Source: Piper betle
Taxonomy: Eukaryota > Streptophyta > Magnoliopsida > Piperales > Piperaceae
Reading direction: 5' to 3'
Length of the DNA: 64,000 nucleotides
Assembly (NCBI GenBank): GCA_033002965.1
Contig: JAURVB010014815.1
Span: 1-64,000 of the forward strand
Shown in pieces: positions 24,761-37,986 of the stretch (positions are counted from its first letter, which is position 1; every line of letters starts with the position of its first letter). Position numbers and translations under genes: made by a program. Below the pieces are notes generated by a model that was not told where the DNA came from, searched no databases, and saw only the letters and a program-made list of their open reading frames with translations.

Positions 24761-26720
24761 AATGCACTTCCCCTGTAAGAAATGAGGACTAAAATTAGCA
24801 CTTGGGAAATGCACATGTTCATATTAAGGGTTGGCACTTGCCTCCTTAAAAAGATAGAAAGTTTAAAAATTAACCCAAAATAGGGCGAAGCTCGAAATTT
24901 GGGGAGCATGTTGGATGCCGTATATGGGTGCGTTAATGCATTTCATGGAGCTGTTGGAATATCGTGGCTTCGTTGTAGAAATCCAATTATCTGCCCTGTA
25001 AGATCAAGATAAACAAAGAATGTATCCGAGTGGCTTGACTGGAATTGGTCGATGATTAGTGATCTTCAGTAATTATGATATACATAGAATAAGGATCGTA
25101 CGTTAACAACGAAAAAGATTTAGTTTTTGATAATGACCACCTCCTTATCGGAATATGATAATTACTGGTGGGGTAAGAATCGCAGCTTAAATCCCCAATG
25201 CTATCCTCTCAATAAAATATCACTGTATTGAGTTCTTGAAGACCAATGGACATTATTTATTAGAAAAATTTAGTGGACCTCACTATTCAAAATTTACATA
25301 AATAAATATAAAAATAAATAGTAAATGTATTTTTATAACTCAACATAATATGTTTAACCCTTTCACTTTAATTATCAAAATAATTTCAATAAAAATTAAT
25401 TTCAAAATGCTACTAAACTGGTCATCTTTTTAAAAATCTTAAAATAAGTCATATTAATGTCAAAAATAAAATAAAATATTATCAATTTCCTACTAATGTG
25501 TTTTATTTTTGGACATATATAAAGCTTATTATGTAATACTTACTAAAAATGTTCAAATTAGATATATATATTTCATATAAAGTTATAAGAGTTGTAGTGC
25601 ACTTTAATTTTTCTCTTGTTTTTGTTGATACGAGGATTACACGTTGTATAAAAGAATATAAATCATATCTGCACAAGGACTGATGGTAAGAATTATGGAT
25701 ACCGTCCTTAAAGACAACACAAGGCAACGATACAGCTTCTTTTCCAATCAACGATGCAACTTTAATATTATGCATGAAAGCAACTAAGAAGTCTGAACTT
25801 TTTTTTCCAAGCAAGGCAAAATAAATTTGCTATTTAATATAAATATTATTACTATTATTATTATTATTATTTATCATTAAACATTAGAGCATAATTCTAA
25901 TCTAAATTAGGAATTTTAAAATATTGAAAATTTTAATAATTATACTATTTGATTACATTTATTATTTAACATACATTCTTAATTTAAAATTTTCCACATT
26001 TTAATTAATTATTTAGTTGTTATGTATTATTGCTTATTATTAAGAAACAATATAGAGTATATATCTATCTAAATTAAAAACCATTAAAAAATAGATTTCA
26101 TTTAATTAGTAAAATTTTTACTATTTAAAATTAAAATTACTTTTAGTATTTGTATGCAACTATGTGTTTTTATAAATTAAATAAATATCGAATATTTTTA
26201 TTTAAAAATAATATAGCAATAATTTTTTTAATTAATTATATAATATAGCAATCATTTTGTCAAGGTTAAAGGTAAATATTTATAGTAAATATTCGATGTA
26301 AATTGTCTTGCATAAAAAGATTCAAACTTTCAAGTGACTCTTGATTTTTAATTACTAAAATTATACTTAAATATTATGTAATTAATTAAAGTTGTACATT
26401 TATTTTTTATTATTTTCAATATGTAATATATTATAATTTAATCAATAATATATGAATAAATAGAAAGTAATTTGATGCAAATATTAGTAAATATTTTATA
26501 TGTAAAAATATCTTGCACATTAAATTCAATTTGAAATTATCAAAAGCAAAAATTATATGAAGAAATTTTAAAATTAAAATTTAAAATATTATTATATAAT
26601 TAGTTTAAAATATTTATTTTAAATAATTAAAAAAATATTAATTAACAGTAAATTTGGGTCATTAGTAGATGAAAACACAGAGTTTTTGGTCCTAATACGT
26701 CCAAAAGTGAACTAAACCAT
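24761..26720. other. AT-rich intergenic DNA
   Basis: Strongly AT-rich between 25,260 and 26,720 (homopolymer-like A/T runs, an ATT trinucleotide run near 25,848-25,870). No gene is supported. A 103-residue minus frame (25,814-25,503) resembles no family I know and is probably chance. Confidence 0.5.
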
Positions 26721-26721
26721 A

Positions 26722-27595
26722 CTAGTGTTGGCAAAATTGGCAAATTCCACTTGGAATCGGTTAATTTAAATCGGATTAGAAGGTTTCTGATCTGAAAAAG
26801 TAAGTAAATCACCAATTCGAATGAGTCAAGTTGGTTCCATCCGAATTAAGCCAATTCCAACCGAGTCGAGTCGTTTCTTATTGAGTTGAGCTACAGAGCG
26901 ATGGGGGACGGGGCAGGGGAGGACATGCGGCGGAGTGACGGGGAAGGGGGTGGCAAGGTGGGGCCACCGGGGGGAGCTAGGGCGGGGAGGGGCGGACAGT
27001 GGAACGGCAATTTGAGGCGGCGGCGGTGAGGTGCGTGGGGGACAATCAGGGTTGATGGGGGAAGGGGGTGGTGGGGTGGGGTAGGGGAGTAGGGGGGGAC
27101 AGGGTAGGGCCGGTAGGAGGAGGCAGGGCTGCAGCAAGGTGCACGAGGGATGGTTTGGGTCGACAGGGGAAGGGGGAAGGGGGTGGCTGGGCAGGGGGTG
27201 CATGGGGGATGGGATTGGGCCAGTGGGGGAGCCTGGGCGGGGTAGGCTGGTGGCGGCGGCAGTACGATAATCAGAAGCGGCGGTGGGGATAAAGGAGCAG
27301 GGCGCGTTGGGAGAGTAAACAGGAAAGAAATATAGCGGTGACATTCTCGTAATTAAAAGTTGACTCGACTCTGACTCTTCTTAAAAATAATAACTAATTT
27401 TAAATAATTCAAAAATAAATCCAAAAAATATTATAAAATATAATACACACAATAATATCAAAATTATATCAATAACTAACTTTTATATATTTATATTATT
27501 AGTTAATAAATTATTATATATGACTGATTTAGACTTATTCAACTGAATTGATTCTTGATCAATTTAAACCGATTCGATCCGATATAGTAACTAAA
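26722..27595. mobile_element. Non-autonomous DNA element, copy 2
   Basis: Same family and orientation as the element at 19,892-20,708. The right 240 bases align closely, from TCGTAATTAAAAGTTGACTC through AATACACA.AATAATATCAAAAT to the CCGATTC-rich terminus. The left end carries TTGGCAAA and TTGGAATCGG. The GC-rich middle (26,900-27,300) is G-rich low-complexity sequence unrelated in detail to copy 1. I could not find a clear target-site duplication, so the ends are approximate. Confidence 0.6.
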
Positions 27596-28980
27596 ATTTG
27601 ATATATACCGCCTTTTGGGTCAAATTTCGATCTGTACGGGCTGTTGAACTAGATATGGAATCATACCCGGTTTTGTTGCCGATTTAGAGGAAAAGGACGA
27701 ACAGGCCAGTTTCCTTGTACCGCCCGGTTTGATAAATGGATCCGGTTCAAGTCATGTTCACTTCATCTCAGCAGGCGACGCCGTCACCGTCCCTCCCTTG
27801 AACGCTGATAGCAACACAACGGCACCACCGCCTCCTCAACGCCGACGGCAACGCAACCCCTGGACCCTCCTTCCCCTCAAGGCCGACGGCAACGCCACCC
27901 CTGCGGAATCTGTATCCCCTCTGCCGACACCTCTCCCTCCCTTCCCCCCACCCCCTCAGACCCTCTCTCCCTTCAACGTCGACACCCCTTCCTTCAACGC
28001 CGACGCCGAGAACCGCCCCCGCCCCCCTTCCCACCATTTGATCCTGTCTCCCTTCAATGCTGACACCAACACCCCCTCCCCTCCCTCGACACAATGTGAG
28101 ATCTTCAATTTTGAATTTTTATTTATTTGATACATGTGCATTTGCTTGAAGGATTGATTTGAGGTAGGATTTTTTTTTGGACGATGAATGTTGTAGTGAT
28201 GAAGTGATTTCAATTTGTAGTGATTTATTGGTATGTATTTGTTGTTTTATTTTCTAGTGTACTCTGAATAAGAGGTTCCTTTTTCAATTAAAATGATGAC
28301 TGTAATGATGAAGTAAATTAAAAAATGGTTTGTTGGTATATGTGCTGTTTTATTTGTTAATTTTCTGTTGATAGTAATTTTTTATCCTGATTGAAATGTG
28401 GAATCATGAATGCAATGATGAAATCAATTTAAATTTGTAGCAGTTTGGTGGTGGATATACTGTTTTATTTGCTAGTTCCAGCCAATTTTTTTTATGTTGT
28501 GATAGTTATTGTGGATATGCTGTTTTATTTGCTAGTTCCTGCCAATTGGTTTTTTTTAATGTTGTGGTAGTTATTATGGAAGTGTGAATTGTAAAGTATT
28601 ATGTTGATAATTATTTTTTTGAATATTATATAATTATTGTGCAGGGCAATGTATGCACAAATAGGGGAAACTCTAGAAATTGTACTCATAAAATTACAAG
28701 AATAAATGAACAATTATTAAATCCAGTGTAACGTGTCAAATCCGGTTCGACCCGATTCAACCTATTTGAAACAACGATCCTGTGTACCAGTAAAAAATCC
28801 GGTATAATCACCGGTTTGGTTTTTAAAAGATTGGTTTGGGCAAGTAGGAGAGGAACGAGAGGGTTTTGTGGGGCTAGAATTAATGTCGTGCGAGGAGAAA
28901 GCTGAAATGCGATGGTGTCTATGGATAGTTATAGGTATATTTTTGTCATTCACTTAGTGGGGCAAAAAATATCCATGTTT
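27596..28980. other. Low-complexity C-rich patch and short duplication
   Basis: From 27,729 to 28,100 the sequence repeats CCCTTCAACGCCGACG-like words; the 133-residue frame is Pro/Asn/Asp-rich and unlike any protein I know. Words such as CCGGTTTG (27,720s) and the inverted CACCGGTTTGG/CCGGTTCGACC (28,740-28,820) suggest another DNA element with diverged ends. At 28,445-28,575 a unit of about 67 bases is duplicated in tandem (GCTGTTTTATTTGCTAGTTC in both). Confidence 0.4.
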
Positions 28981-29771
28981 AATTTAGTTTTATTCTTTCA
29001 TAATCCATCGATCGACATCAATCACATTACAGATAGGTTCGCTATTATGTCGTCCACAACCACCTCCTACCTATGGTCGCGACCGCCTCCACCATTTAAC
29101 TTCTCCACCCCATCTTTCCCTCTCCATTGTCGCCGTCTCCATGACCAGACTTATATGCTCCACGACTTATCTTATGTGGGCAAAAACCATATTTTTCTTG
29201 TAGTGAAGTCAATCTTTCTATATTTATGTTCATATTTGTTCAGCCGCAGTCCATCCCGTCTCCTCTCCATCACTAATAGTCTATCTCCTCCTCTCACCCA
29301 TCTTCCCCATCCACAATGACGAGGGCACACCCTTTCTATCTAGCGTCCGGCGAGTTCCCTGCCATCAAGATATTCACGGTAGGCACGCCCCTGCCTGTGT
29401 TTTCCATATCAGTAGTAAATATTGCCGACATTGCAAACCGTGAACTCCCTAGTTTGATGTAGCTTGAATGTATAAGTGCACTTACTGCATTAGAAGTTTT
29501 TGCAATGACTGTAAACTGCCAAACATGAGCTCTGCCATTTTATTATAGTTTTATTTTTTATATGAATCTGAGGATTATATGTCTTGATTCAAGGTTGCTA
29601 ATTTATGCTACGTTGAAGAGACTTGGTATTTTGTATTTGATTTGTTCAATCTGTCGAGCATTTATTATGATTCTAAGGTGTTATTTTTGGCCTACTTTTC
29701 TTTGGGTGGATTGAACTTAGAGAACAGATTGAATTTTGTGTTGGATTCTAGAAATATTTTTTCTCACGACA
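28981..29771 (+). promoter_or_regulatory. ATG12 upstream region / possible 5' UTR exon
   Basis: A C/T-rich tract at 29,060-29,330 resembles a plant leader. A short open stretch begins at an ATG near 29,315 and ends at a plausible donor GTAGGC near 29,381. A possible acceptor TTGGATTCTAG lies about 20 bases before the ATG12 start. This is consistent with a 5' UTR intron, but the evidence is positional only. Confidence 0.35.
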
Positions 29772-32700
29772 ATGGCAGGCGAATCCCTGACTGCAGAACG
29801 CAAAGGTTCCTTCTCTCCTTTTGCCATTGATTGATACATTCTGAGCAATTTTCTTGCATGTTTTTTTTGGGCTCTCGGATTTGAGTTGGTGAATTGGGGT
29901 ATGTTTGCAGTTGTCATTCACCTAAGGGCTACGGGTGATGCTCCGATTCTTAAGCAAGCCAAGTTCAGGGTAATAATCCTTTTTCTTTCTTATTTTTAGG
30001 TTTTGTGATAGGGGTTTATGCCAAGATTGTAGGGACTGTGTGCATATCACTGTGGAACTTTGTATGTATAACAGCTAGGGAGTATATAAAGTTGAATGGA
30101 TTCACATAAGGGAAAATGCAGGTGGCTTAGGGGAGGGATTGTGTTGGAAAATGATTGATCATGAAGAGGTGAAATTCATGTTTTTTATGCATCCACTTTT
30201 TCATTTGCAGAAATGTGGGGAATAGATTTTCTGCTTTTATGTTGGATTTTTATGTGAATAGTGGGATCAGTGTTATTGCAGGGGACTAATCATAATTTAT
30301 AGTTGATTTTGTTTTGTTGATTATTCCATTTGTTCGGAATCTGAGTTGGTATAGGAAAGTTGATAGGCTTTCTTAAAAACAAATTTAATGGCAGTCTGTA
30401 TTAGGCGACTATCAATCACAATATGCATTTCTCATCTAAATATTAAAACTTAACCAAATTGCAGTTCTATCCTACTTCTAATATCAGGTTTTTAATGGAG
30501 TTTTTCTGGTTTGCATGGCATGTGGCATGGATGTTTATTATTAGGAGAGTTTGTCTTTTGGCTGCAGTACTTCTCCTTAGGGCTGGAAAGCGCACAGTTT
30601 TTTATAAAATGATAATTACCTGTAATAAGTATTGTTTCAATATCAAGTTGTTCAAAACTTTCGACACTGAAGTAAAAACAAAGCAACGGAGTGAAATGTG
30701 TTTATCAAGTGTGAACTTGGTGATTATGCTTAGGCTATGTGCATTTAGTTCTGGGAAATGGGGATAAATTGATATGAAAACTAGAATTTAGATGGATAGG
30801 ATGGGGAGGGGATGAGGTTGATGAATCACTAATTGGTGTTTTTCTGTCATAATATTGTACTATTCTGGTTGTTTGCTTCAAATTTGACCATTAAAAATGT
30901 GGAGTCCTTTTTGGAATACCAAATAGATTGATATTTGATTTAGTTGTAGACGAAGTCTTCTGGACATCTGCATGTACTTTGTCTGGTTATTGTACTACTA
31001 TTATTTTCCAGTTACGTCTAATTAAGCTATCTAAAGTCTTCGACCTCTTTTTGAGCTTGTCTATTCAAACTTAGGAGTGGCTTATTTATTTGGCTTTTTA
31101 CTCTTTTTTTACAAACAATTGATTCTGTCAGCTGTCCTCAATTATTTACAAGAGCTGAATGTGCCAATTTTATTATGCTGACTACACTTTCACTTTTGGG
31201 CCTAATTGAGTGTGGACCACTACTAGTTGGTTTTCTTTGTGTCGAAATGAGGAGAAATAGGATAAAGGTAATCACCAATGAGATTACAAATACTTCATTA
31301 TTATCAATATATAGACTTTAGGTCTGAGTTTACAAGGTATAAACTGTACGGCTAAGATACAGAAAGATATCACAGGAAATCAGGAACTAAGTTACAGAAA
31401 ATCCGTAACGAAACAGAGATTGAGAATCTCTACACAAAGACTAAGTCTATACACATAAGGTTACGTGTTAGTCCTACATTCCCCCTCAAGCTGAGAGTGT
31501 AACTCTGTAACACAACGCTTGGAAGTGAGATGCTTGTGTTGATATTTGGACACTCGTTTTGTGAAAATATCAGCCAATTGCTCCGAAGTGTTGACATGCT
31601 TTAATTCAATAATCTTCTCTGTCACTTTGTCTCGAATATAATGACAGTCTATTTCTATATGCTTAGTTCGCTCATGGAAGACTGGATTGGAAACAATGTG
31701 AACAGCTGCACGGTTATCACATTGTAATGTCAGTGATAGAAAAACTAACTCATGTAACAACATTTTCATCCATACAAGTTCAGTTGCTTTTTTGGCCATG
31801 GCTCTATATTCAGCTTCAGCTGATGATCTGGTGACCGTAGTTTGTTTTTTGCTTTTCCATTTCACAAGATTTCCACCAAGAGTCATTAAATAGCCACTAG
31901 TAGATCTTTGGTCATGATCAGAACCTGCCCAATCGGCATCCTTCAATCTTAGTTGCGCACTAATTTCCCTTTTAGCACACCATAGTCCTTTCCCTGGAGA
32001 TTTACTCAAGATAACTCAACAAAGCATTCCAATGAGGTTGTCTATGTGCTTGCATGAACTGACTTACTACCCCAATTGCAAATGTTATATCAGGTCTGGT
32101 CACAGTAAGATAAATCGATCTTCCTACTAACCTTCGATACTTCCCTGGATTAGGAAATAATTCTCCTTCATCTGGCTTCAGCTTAGTTGACTCCAATGGT
32201 GTATCGGCAGGTTTAGATTGTACAAGTTTAGTGTCTTGCAATAGGTCAGTAGTTTACTTCTTCTGTTAAAGGAATAGACCTTGTTTTGTCCTAGCAACTT
32301 TATTTCCAAGAAAGTAAGTTAAATTTCCCAAATCCTTGGTGTGAAACTGATTGCATAGACATTGTTTAACTTCCTTAATTCCACACTCATCACTACTGAA
32401 TATTATAATGTCATCTACATACACAATTAAGATGACACATCCTTGTTTTGATTGCTTTACAAACATTGAAAAATCAACAGTTGTTCTATGAAATCCATTT
32501 TCCATGAGCACTTTCCTAAATCTATCAAACCATACACTTGGTGATTGTTTAAGACTATGGATTGATTTCTTTCGCAGACATACCTTGTCTTCCTCCCCCG
32601 AGCGATGAAACCTGGAGGTTACTCCATATATACTTCTATCAAATCTCCATGTATAAAAACATTTTTCACATCAAGCTGGTATAATGGTCAATCATAATAA

Positions 32701-35700
32701 ACAACCAATGAGTGAAGTATTCTTACTGAATTCCATTTGGCTACTGGTGAAAATGTATTGTGATAGTCCACCCCTGGAGTTTGCGTATAGCCTTTGACCA
32801 CGAGCAGTCCTTTTTATCTCTCTAAGGTGCCATCTGACTTATATTTAATAGTCTACAGCCACCTGCAGTCTATGCCTCTTTTACCTAAGGTAGATGAGTC
32901 AATTCCCATGTCTTTTTTTCCTGAATAGCTGCAATCTCATCATGCATTGCTTGTTTCCGTCCAATATTGAGTAAAGCCTCAAGTAGGGTTTTAGGAATAT
33001 AAAGATCTGAAGGGGCATTCTGGAATGTATTGTAGGCTTTAGAGAAATTACCTGAATCTGTCAATTGAGGTTCCGGCCGTGGTAGTGGACAAAGGGGATG
33101 CTTCAATTTCTGTCTTTTATAGGTTATTGGAGGATTGTTAAACCTATTAATAGAACCAATTTCTGGAGATGGAAATTTTAGGAATTTTGGACAAGATAGG
33201 GAAAAATCATATATACTCTTGTCATTATAATATGGAGTTGTCTAAAAACAAGTTACATCAGATGATACAAGAAATTTTCTAAGAGGTGGACAATAATGTT
33301 TGTATCCTTTCTGACATCTAGAATAGCCTAAAAAGACACATCTCAGAGACTTTGAGACAATTTATTCTTTTTATTATCAAACAAATGAACAAAAGTTAAA
33401 ACAACCAAATACTCTTGGGGTCACTGGAAACAAGAGCTTATTTGGGAACAAAATAGAGAAAGGAACCTGATTATTAATAGCCTTTAATGGCATTCTTTTA
33501 ATAAGAAGGCAAGCTGTTAAAGATTGCTTCAGGCCAGAAATTTTTAGATACAGACATATTGAATAATAAACTTCTAGTAACTTCTAACATGTGTATGTTT
33601 GCCCTCAGCTACCCCATTTTGTTGTGGGGTGTGTGCACAAGAAGTTTCATGGAAAATACAATGTTGATTAAGGTAATCTTGAAAATTTTACAGATCTGTA
33701 TTCAAGGGCCTTATCGGATCTTAATGTTTTAATGACAGCTTAATGTTGTGTTTGAACTTCTTTATGAAATTTTTGAAAACATGGAAGTACTTCAGTTCTA
33801 TCTTTAAGTAGATATAGCCAAGTCATACGACTGAAATCATCAATGAACACAACATAATATTTAAACTTATTTGCATTAGAAACTGATAAAGGACCCCACA
33901 CATCACTGTGAATGATTTCAAAGAGATTAGATGAACTAATTCCACTCTTAGGTGGATAACAACCCCTAGAAGGCTTGGCAAGTTGACAAGCTTCACACTC
34001 AAGACTCGAAACATAGTTAAACACAGGAAATAACTACTTCAATTTATTTAAAGTAGGATCCTAGACGGAAATGATACTGAAGTGTTGATGGAGCAGTGGT
34101 AGACATCATAGATGTAGGCATTGTAGGTTTTATTGACATCCAGAAATAAAGACGTCCTCTTTCACTACCACGTCCAATTTCCCTCTTGGTGTCAGATCCT
34201 GAAACAAACACATGGGAGGTTTAAAAATCAGTTATCCCTTTTACATAGTTTATGAGTAGACAACATGCTTAATGGAAATGAGGGAACTTATAAAATATCA
34301 TATAAACAAAATGTAGATTTGAGAATAACATGCCCTTTGCTAAGAGCAGATGAATAACTGTCATTAGCTAAAGATACTTTAAGAGGACCGGAAAACAAGG
34401 TGAAGGTAGGAAATGAATGCAGGTGACTGGTCATATGGTCTGTGGCACCTGAATCAATAAGCCATGAAGCATTGGATTCAACATTCCAATGCGTAATACC
34501 TGCATTTGCCAAAGAGGTAGATGGAATCACCATGAGCCATCTTCATGAGATGCTCAAAATCGCTATGTGATATAGTGACAGAAGAGGCTGCAGGAGTTGT
34601 TGCATTAATAGAAACATTGGAAGTATTGGGAGTAGTAGGACCTGCACTTCCATTTGCAGGATTGACACCAGTAGTGGCTGTAGCAGTTAGCTATTTAGCC
34701 CATTCTGGCTTCTCATATTACTGTCGGCAGTTCTCCAAATGGCCTGAGGTTTGACAATTGTCAAAGAACCAATTATCCTTGGTTCTTGTATTCCTGCCTC
34801 GACCGCTTCCTGCAAAATCTCGATTCGTCCTCCTCCCCCTAGTGTAGGTAGGTAAAGGGGGTCGTGCATTAGAAAGTAGGGCAGCAATTTCATTTACCTC
34901 ATTGACAGGTTCCACTTCTGCAGGTAGCCTAGAAAGTCTTAAATAAGTCACATTCAAGGAAAGCAACTCGCTTCCGGTTAATAGCTGGTTCCTTGCAGAT
35001 TCGTATTGAGCATCTAAACCAGAAAGAAAAGATACTACCTTGAGTTGCTCCCTTTGTCCTTTCCAAGTGTCTAGGTCAGCAGGATATGGCTGATAGAGGG
35101 ACAACTCTTCCCATCGTCCTTCAACCATACTGTAATATTCTTTTAGAGGCTTCCCTCCTTGTTTGGACAAGATCTCTTCGCGAAGGTTGTATATGCAATT
35201 GATGTTTTCCTGCACATCAAATGCATCCTTAAGAGAATCCCATATTTCTTTTGCAGTAGGTGACAGCATTACGTCACAACTAATGGAGTGCTCCATTGAA
35301 CTTCACGGCCAAGATCTAACTTCTGCATCCTCCTTAATCCATTGGGTGGCTTCCTCTTCAGCTTTTCTTCCCGGAGGTACATGACTTTTTCGTTAGACAG
35401 GAGAGAAGTTTGGATAGCTGTTGACCATTGCAAATAGTTCTTCCCATTTAACTTGATAGATATGATGGAAGGACTATGAAACATATCAGCAATGGACAGA
35501 CTACTGCCATTATTTTGAGATGAGGAAGAAGAGGTAGCAGCCCTTGTGGTAGAAGCCATAATAGCAAAATAATAAAAACTGGTTTGGATTGAACTGTTTG
35601 ATCTATGGAAGATTCAAACCTGGCTTTGATACCATATAGAATAAGGAGAAATAGGATAAAGGTAATCTCCAATGAGATTACAAATACTTCATTATCATCA

Positions 35701-36588
35701 ATATATAGACTTTAGGTCTGAGTTTACAAGGTAAACTGTACAGCTAAGATACAGAAAGATATCACAGGAATTCAGGATCTAAGTTACAGAAAATCAATAG
35801 CTAAACAGAGATTGAGAATCTCTACACAAAGACTTAGTCACTATACACATAAGGTTATGTATTATTCCTACACTTGGTTTCTCTATTCTTTATGGATCTT
35901 AGCTTAGGCTTGGTGATTGAAATGCCTTGCTGTCTTTTGTAATCTACTGTTGGAGTTAATAAATTTTGTAGATAGTGGGCTTTTTGTGATAAGCAACGTC
36001 GTACTGGGTGATTATTTATTACGACTGCACCTGATCTTCTTTTAATACTGATTTCAAGATAGCTGGATCGGACAAGTTTGCTATGGTTATTGACTTTCTC
36101 CGTAGACAACTCCATCGGGACACACTGGTAATTCCTTTTCTTGTTCAATAAATTTTTTGGTACTTTGCCCATATTAACAAGAAATGTCTGTTCTATGTGC
36201 AGTTTGTTTATGTAAACAGTGCATTTTCTCCTAATCCAGATGAATTGGTGAATGATCTCTACAATGTAAGTGCGTACTTAACACTACCGTAATACACGGT
36301 TGGAATCATAGACTTCTTTGAATCATATTAGGATAGAAATTAATAGGGAACAAGCCATGCCTATCTCTATCAGGCTCAGCCACGATTATTATATGACACC
36401 ATTATTATATACAGGTTGTCAGATATATTCCACCACAGATGAATCATAACGATGTTGAATTCTTGTTAGGTCTTTAATGCAAATTGTAATGCAGTATATG
36501 ACCGCAGTTTCTGCCTTGTCAATTGCAGAATTTTGGATTTGATGGCAAGCTGGTGGTCAATTATGCATCCTCGATGGCATGGGGTTAA
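29772..36588 (+). CDS. ATG12: ATG12, ubiquitin-like autophagy protein (5 exons)
   Basis: ATG12 is conjugated through its C-terminal glycine to ATG5; with ATG16 the conjugate acts as the E3-like factor that lipidates ATG8 during autophagosome growth. Exons: 29,772-29,805, 29,911-29,969, 36,059-36,127, 36,203-36,265 and 36,529-36,588. All have GT..AG borders, and phases join without a break into 94 residues, the usual plant length. Segments seen: [68 protein letters not shown] and [19 protein letters not shown], ending in the required Gly just before TAA. The short non-conserved N-terminus and the ubiquitin fold match the family. Intron 2 is 6,089 bases because an antisense Copia element sits in it. 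An upstream ATG at 29,315 followed by a possible donor (ACG|GTAGGC, near 29,380) may mark a 5' UTR exon. Confidence 0.93.
29970..31247 (+). other. ATG12 intron 2, part left of the Copia insertion
   Basis: Non-coding, T-rich intron sequence. The short open frames here (for example 30,459-30,767) resemble nothing and lie between two firmly assigned exons. Intron 2 resumes at 35,873 and ends at 36,058. Confidence 0.8.
31248..31478 (-). repeat. 3' LTR of the Copia element
   Basis: 231 bp, TG...CA, next to the polypurine tract at 31,479-31,490. Same length as the other LTR. Confidence 0.9.
31461..34533 (-). pseudogene. Copia pol (PR-INT-RT-RH), broken
   Basis: Protease: [12 protein letters not shown] near 34,450. 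Integrase: zinc-binding end [11 protein letters not shown], followed by IHSDVWGPL and [14 protein letters not shown] (34,024-33,740). RT fragments: [10 protein letters not shown] (33,106-32,885), then [12 protein letters not shown], the YVDD active site (32,511-32,266), then DTPLESTKL and [17 protein letters not shown] (32,241-32,002). RNase [31 protein letters not shown] and LADIFTKR (32,009-31,461). Several frame changes and stops separate these pieces, so no full polyprotein is made. Confidence 0.9.
34718..35559 (-). pseudogene. Copia gag, frameshifted
   Basis: Encodes the retroelement capsid protein. Begins [14 protein letters not shown] and carries the Copia gag start [19 protein letters not shown]. 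After a frame change near 35,290 it continues with [13 protein letters not shown], then [17 protein letters not shown]. The nucleic-acid-binding zinc knuckle near 34,735 has lost its first Cys ([13 protein letters not shown] instead of CX2CX4HX4C), which argues for decay. Confidence 0.85.
35642..35872 (-). repeat. 5' LTR of the Copia element
   Basis: 231 bp, beside the tRNA-Met primer-binding site at about 35,622-35,634. It differs from its partner by substitutions and small indels scattered along the length. Confidence 0.9.
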
Positions 36589-37949
36589 TCACTGCCTGCG
36601 TCTATGTCAAAAATCATTGAATGCAGTTTGTGTTAAGAGTAAATGTGCAGGGGGAGCGGGAAAAGTTCAAGAACGTTGAATGTGGTTGAAAATGTTCATT
36701 TTGGGTGAATGGGTAGGAAGGTCTTCAAAATGGGTGTTTAATAGATTTCGTAGTGCTTTCTTACATTGTCTACAGTTTTTTGTAAATGTATGAAACCTGC
36801 ATTTTCTACTTGGGACATTTTTCTTGTTCTAAAGAGAGAGGCTGCACTTTATCCTCTTTCATTACTTACCAATTCACAGGTTACATTTTTTGTGTTTGAT
36901 TTTGTTTCCGTCTCCCGAATTTTATAAGCAGAAATACGAGTAACATTACAACGGCAAAGCAAGCTTTGCCATATCTGATTTCTTGATTGTTTTAAGCTAC
37001 TGATATGAGAAAGTGATTTGGTTGTCGCCATTTTTATTCTGACAAATTCCATGTCATACAAAAAATCACGTGTTTTATGCACAGTAATGGCTATATGTAC
37101 GAAACATTTTCCTCTAAGCTCTTGTGAAGGTGAAACATTATGCCTCCTATTTAAACCGTCTTAATCTTAGTCAAAAGGTTAAATCCAATTCAACTACTCC
37201 AACCAAATATTCTTTTTAGATGCAATGGCAAAATGATATGACACTAGAAGATCACTAAACCAATTCGAAGGATTGTTCCCTAGATTTATTTTGTATGCTT
37301 TTGGTATTCTAAGGTGAACGGTCTTATCAAGTTGAAGATAGGTCTGGGGAATTGGCCTTATCTTTCCTCCAGTTATGCAGTTCTTATAAACTAATCATTT
37401 CCCTGGTAAGCTGACAATACTGGAATTGACTTAGATGTGGGTTATCTCAGGCATTTTTAATAATTTTCTTGGCGAAAGCATGGTTAGGGAAAAAACATGA
37501 ACTCTCGTACTGAATCATTCTCACCTATAATTTTCTTGTTTCCTTACCAGCTGCTTCTAATTAAATAATTGGGACTTGGAGAGCCTAAGAGAGATAAACA
37601 GACAATTAACTTGCGTGACATAAGTAGTTGACTAGTGAAAGAAAGTTTACGAAATATATGATTTCACTCGTGTGGATCAAATTAGATGCCCCAATGGATT
37701 GGTACTGTTAGACAAGGGTTTAAGCATTAATCTTTTTCCGAGTAAGAGGAATACACAACAGATGACATCCCAAAATGTTGCCTTTAAGAACGCATGCTAA
37801 ATTTGAATCAGAAGACCTTGAGAAATGAAGGGTAAAGAATTGAGCATAGGGGCCAAACTTTTGTTTAAGAATGAGGGTAAAAATTATAAATGTCGACGAC
37901 AGGTGAGTACTTCTAGTTAAAATCTTTTTAAATTTATTTTATGCATGAA
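36589..37949 (+). other. ATG12 3' flank and intergenic DNA
   Basis: T-rich sequence after the ATG12 stop is likely 3' UTR and downstream flank. No further gene is supported before the microsatellite at 37,950. Confidence 0.5.
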
Positions 37950-37986
37950 TACATACATACATACATACATACATACATACATACAT

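Larger units (their letters stand above)
31248..35872 (-). mobile_element. Copia LTR retrotransposon inside ATG12 intron 2
   Basis: A 4,625-bp antisense element with two 231-bp LTRs (31,248-31,478 and 35,642-35,872). The primer-binding site is complementary to initiator Met tRNA, TGGTATCAAAGCC on the minus strand, 7 bases inside the 5' LTR. The polypurine tract is CTTGAGGGGGAA beside the 3' LTR. Domain order is gag, protease, integrase, RT, RNase H, the Copia order. The 3' LTR has TG...CA termini; the 5' LTR copy has TA at its inner edge (plus-strand reading). All ORFs are broken, so it is not autonomous. The LTRs differ at roughly fifteen sites by eye, so it is not recent. I could not find a matching target-site duplication. 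Confidence 0.93.

Noticed and set aside
25503..25814. 103-residue minus-strand ORF
   Set aside because: No motif, AT-rich surroundings and no exon partners.
26826..27344. 172-residue Pro-rich minus-strand ORF
   Set aside because: Low-complexity core of the second DNA element copy; it matches no family.
27729..28130. 133-residue ORF with repeated FNAD-like words
   Set aside because: Tandem C-rich low complexity; no start context, splice partner or family support.
30459..30767. 102-residue plus-strand ORF
   Set aside because: It lies in ATG12 intron 2 and has no family resemblance.
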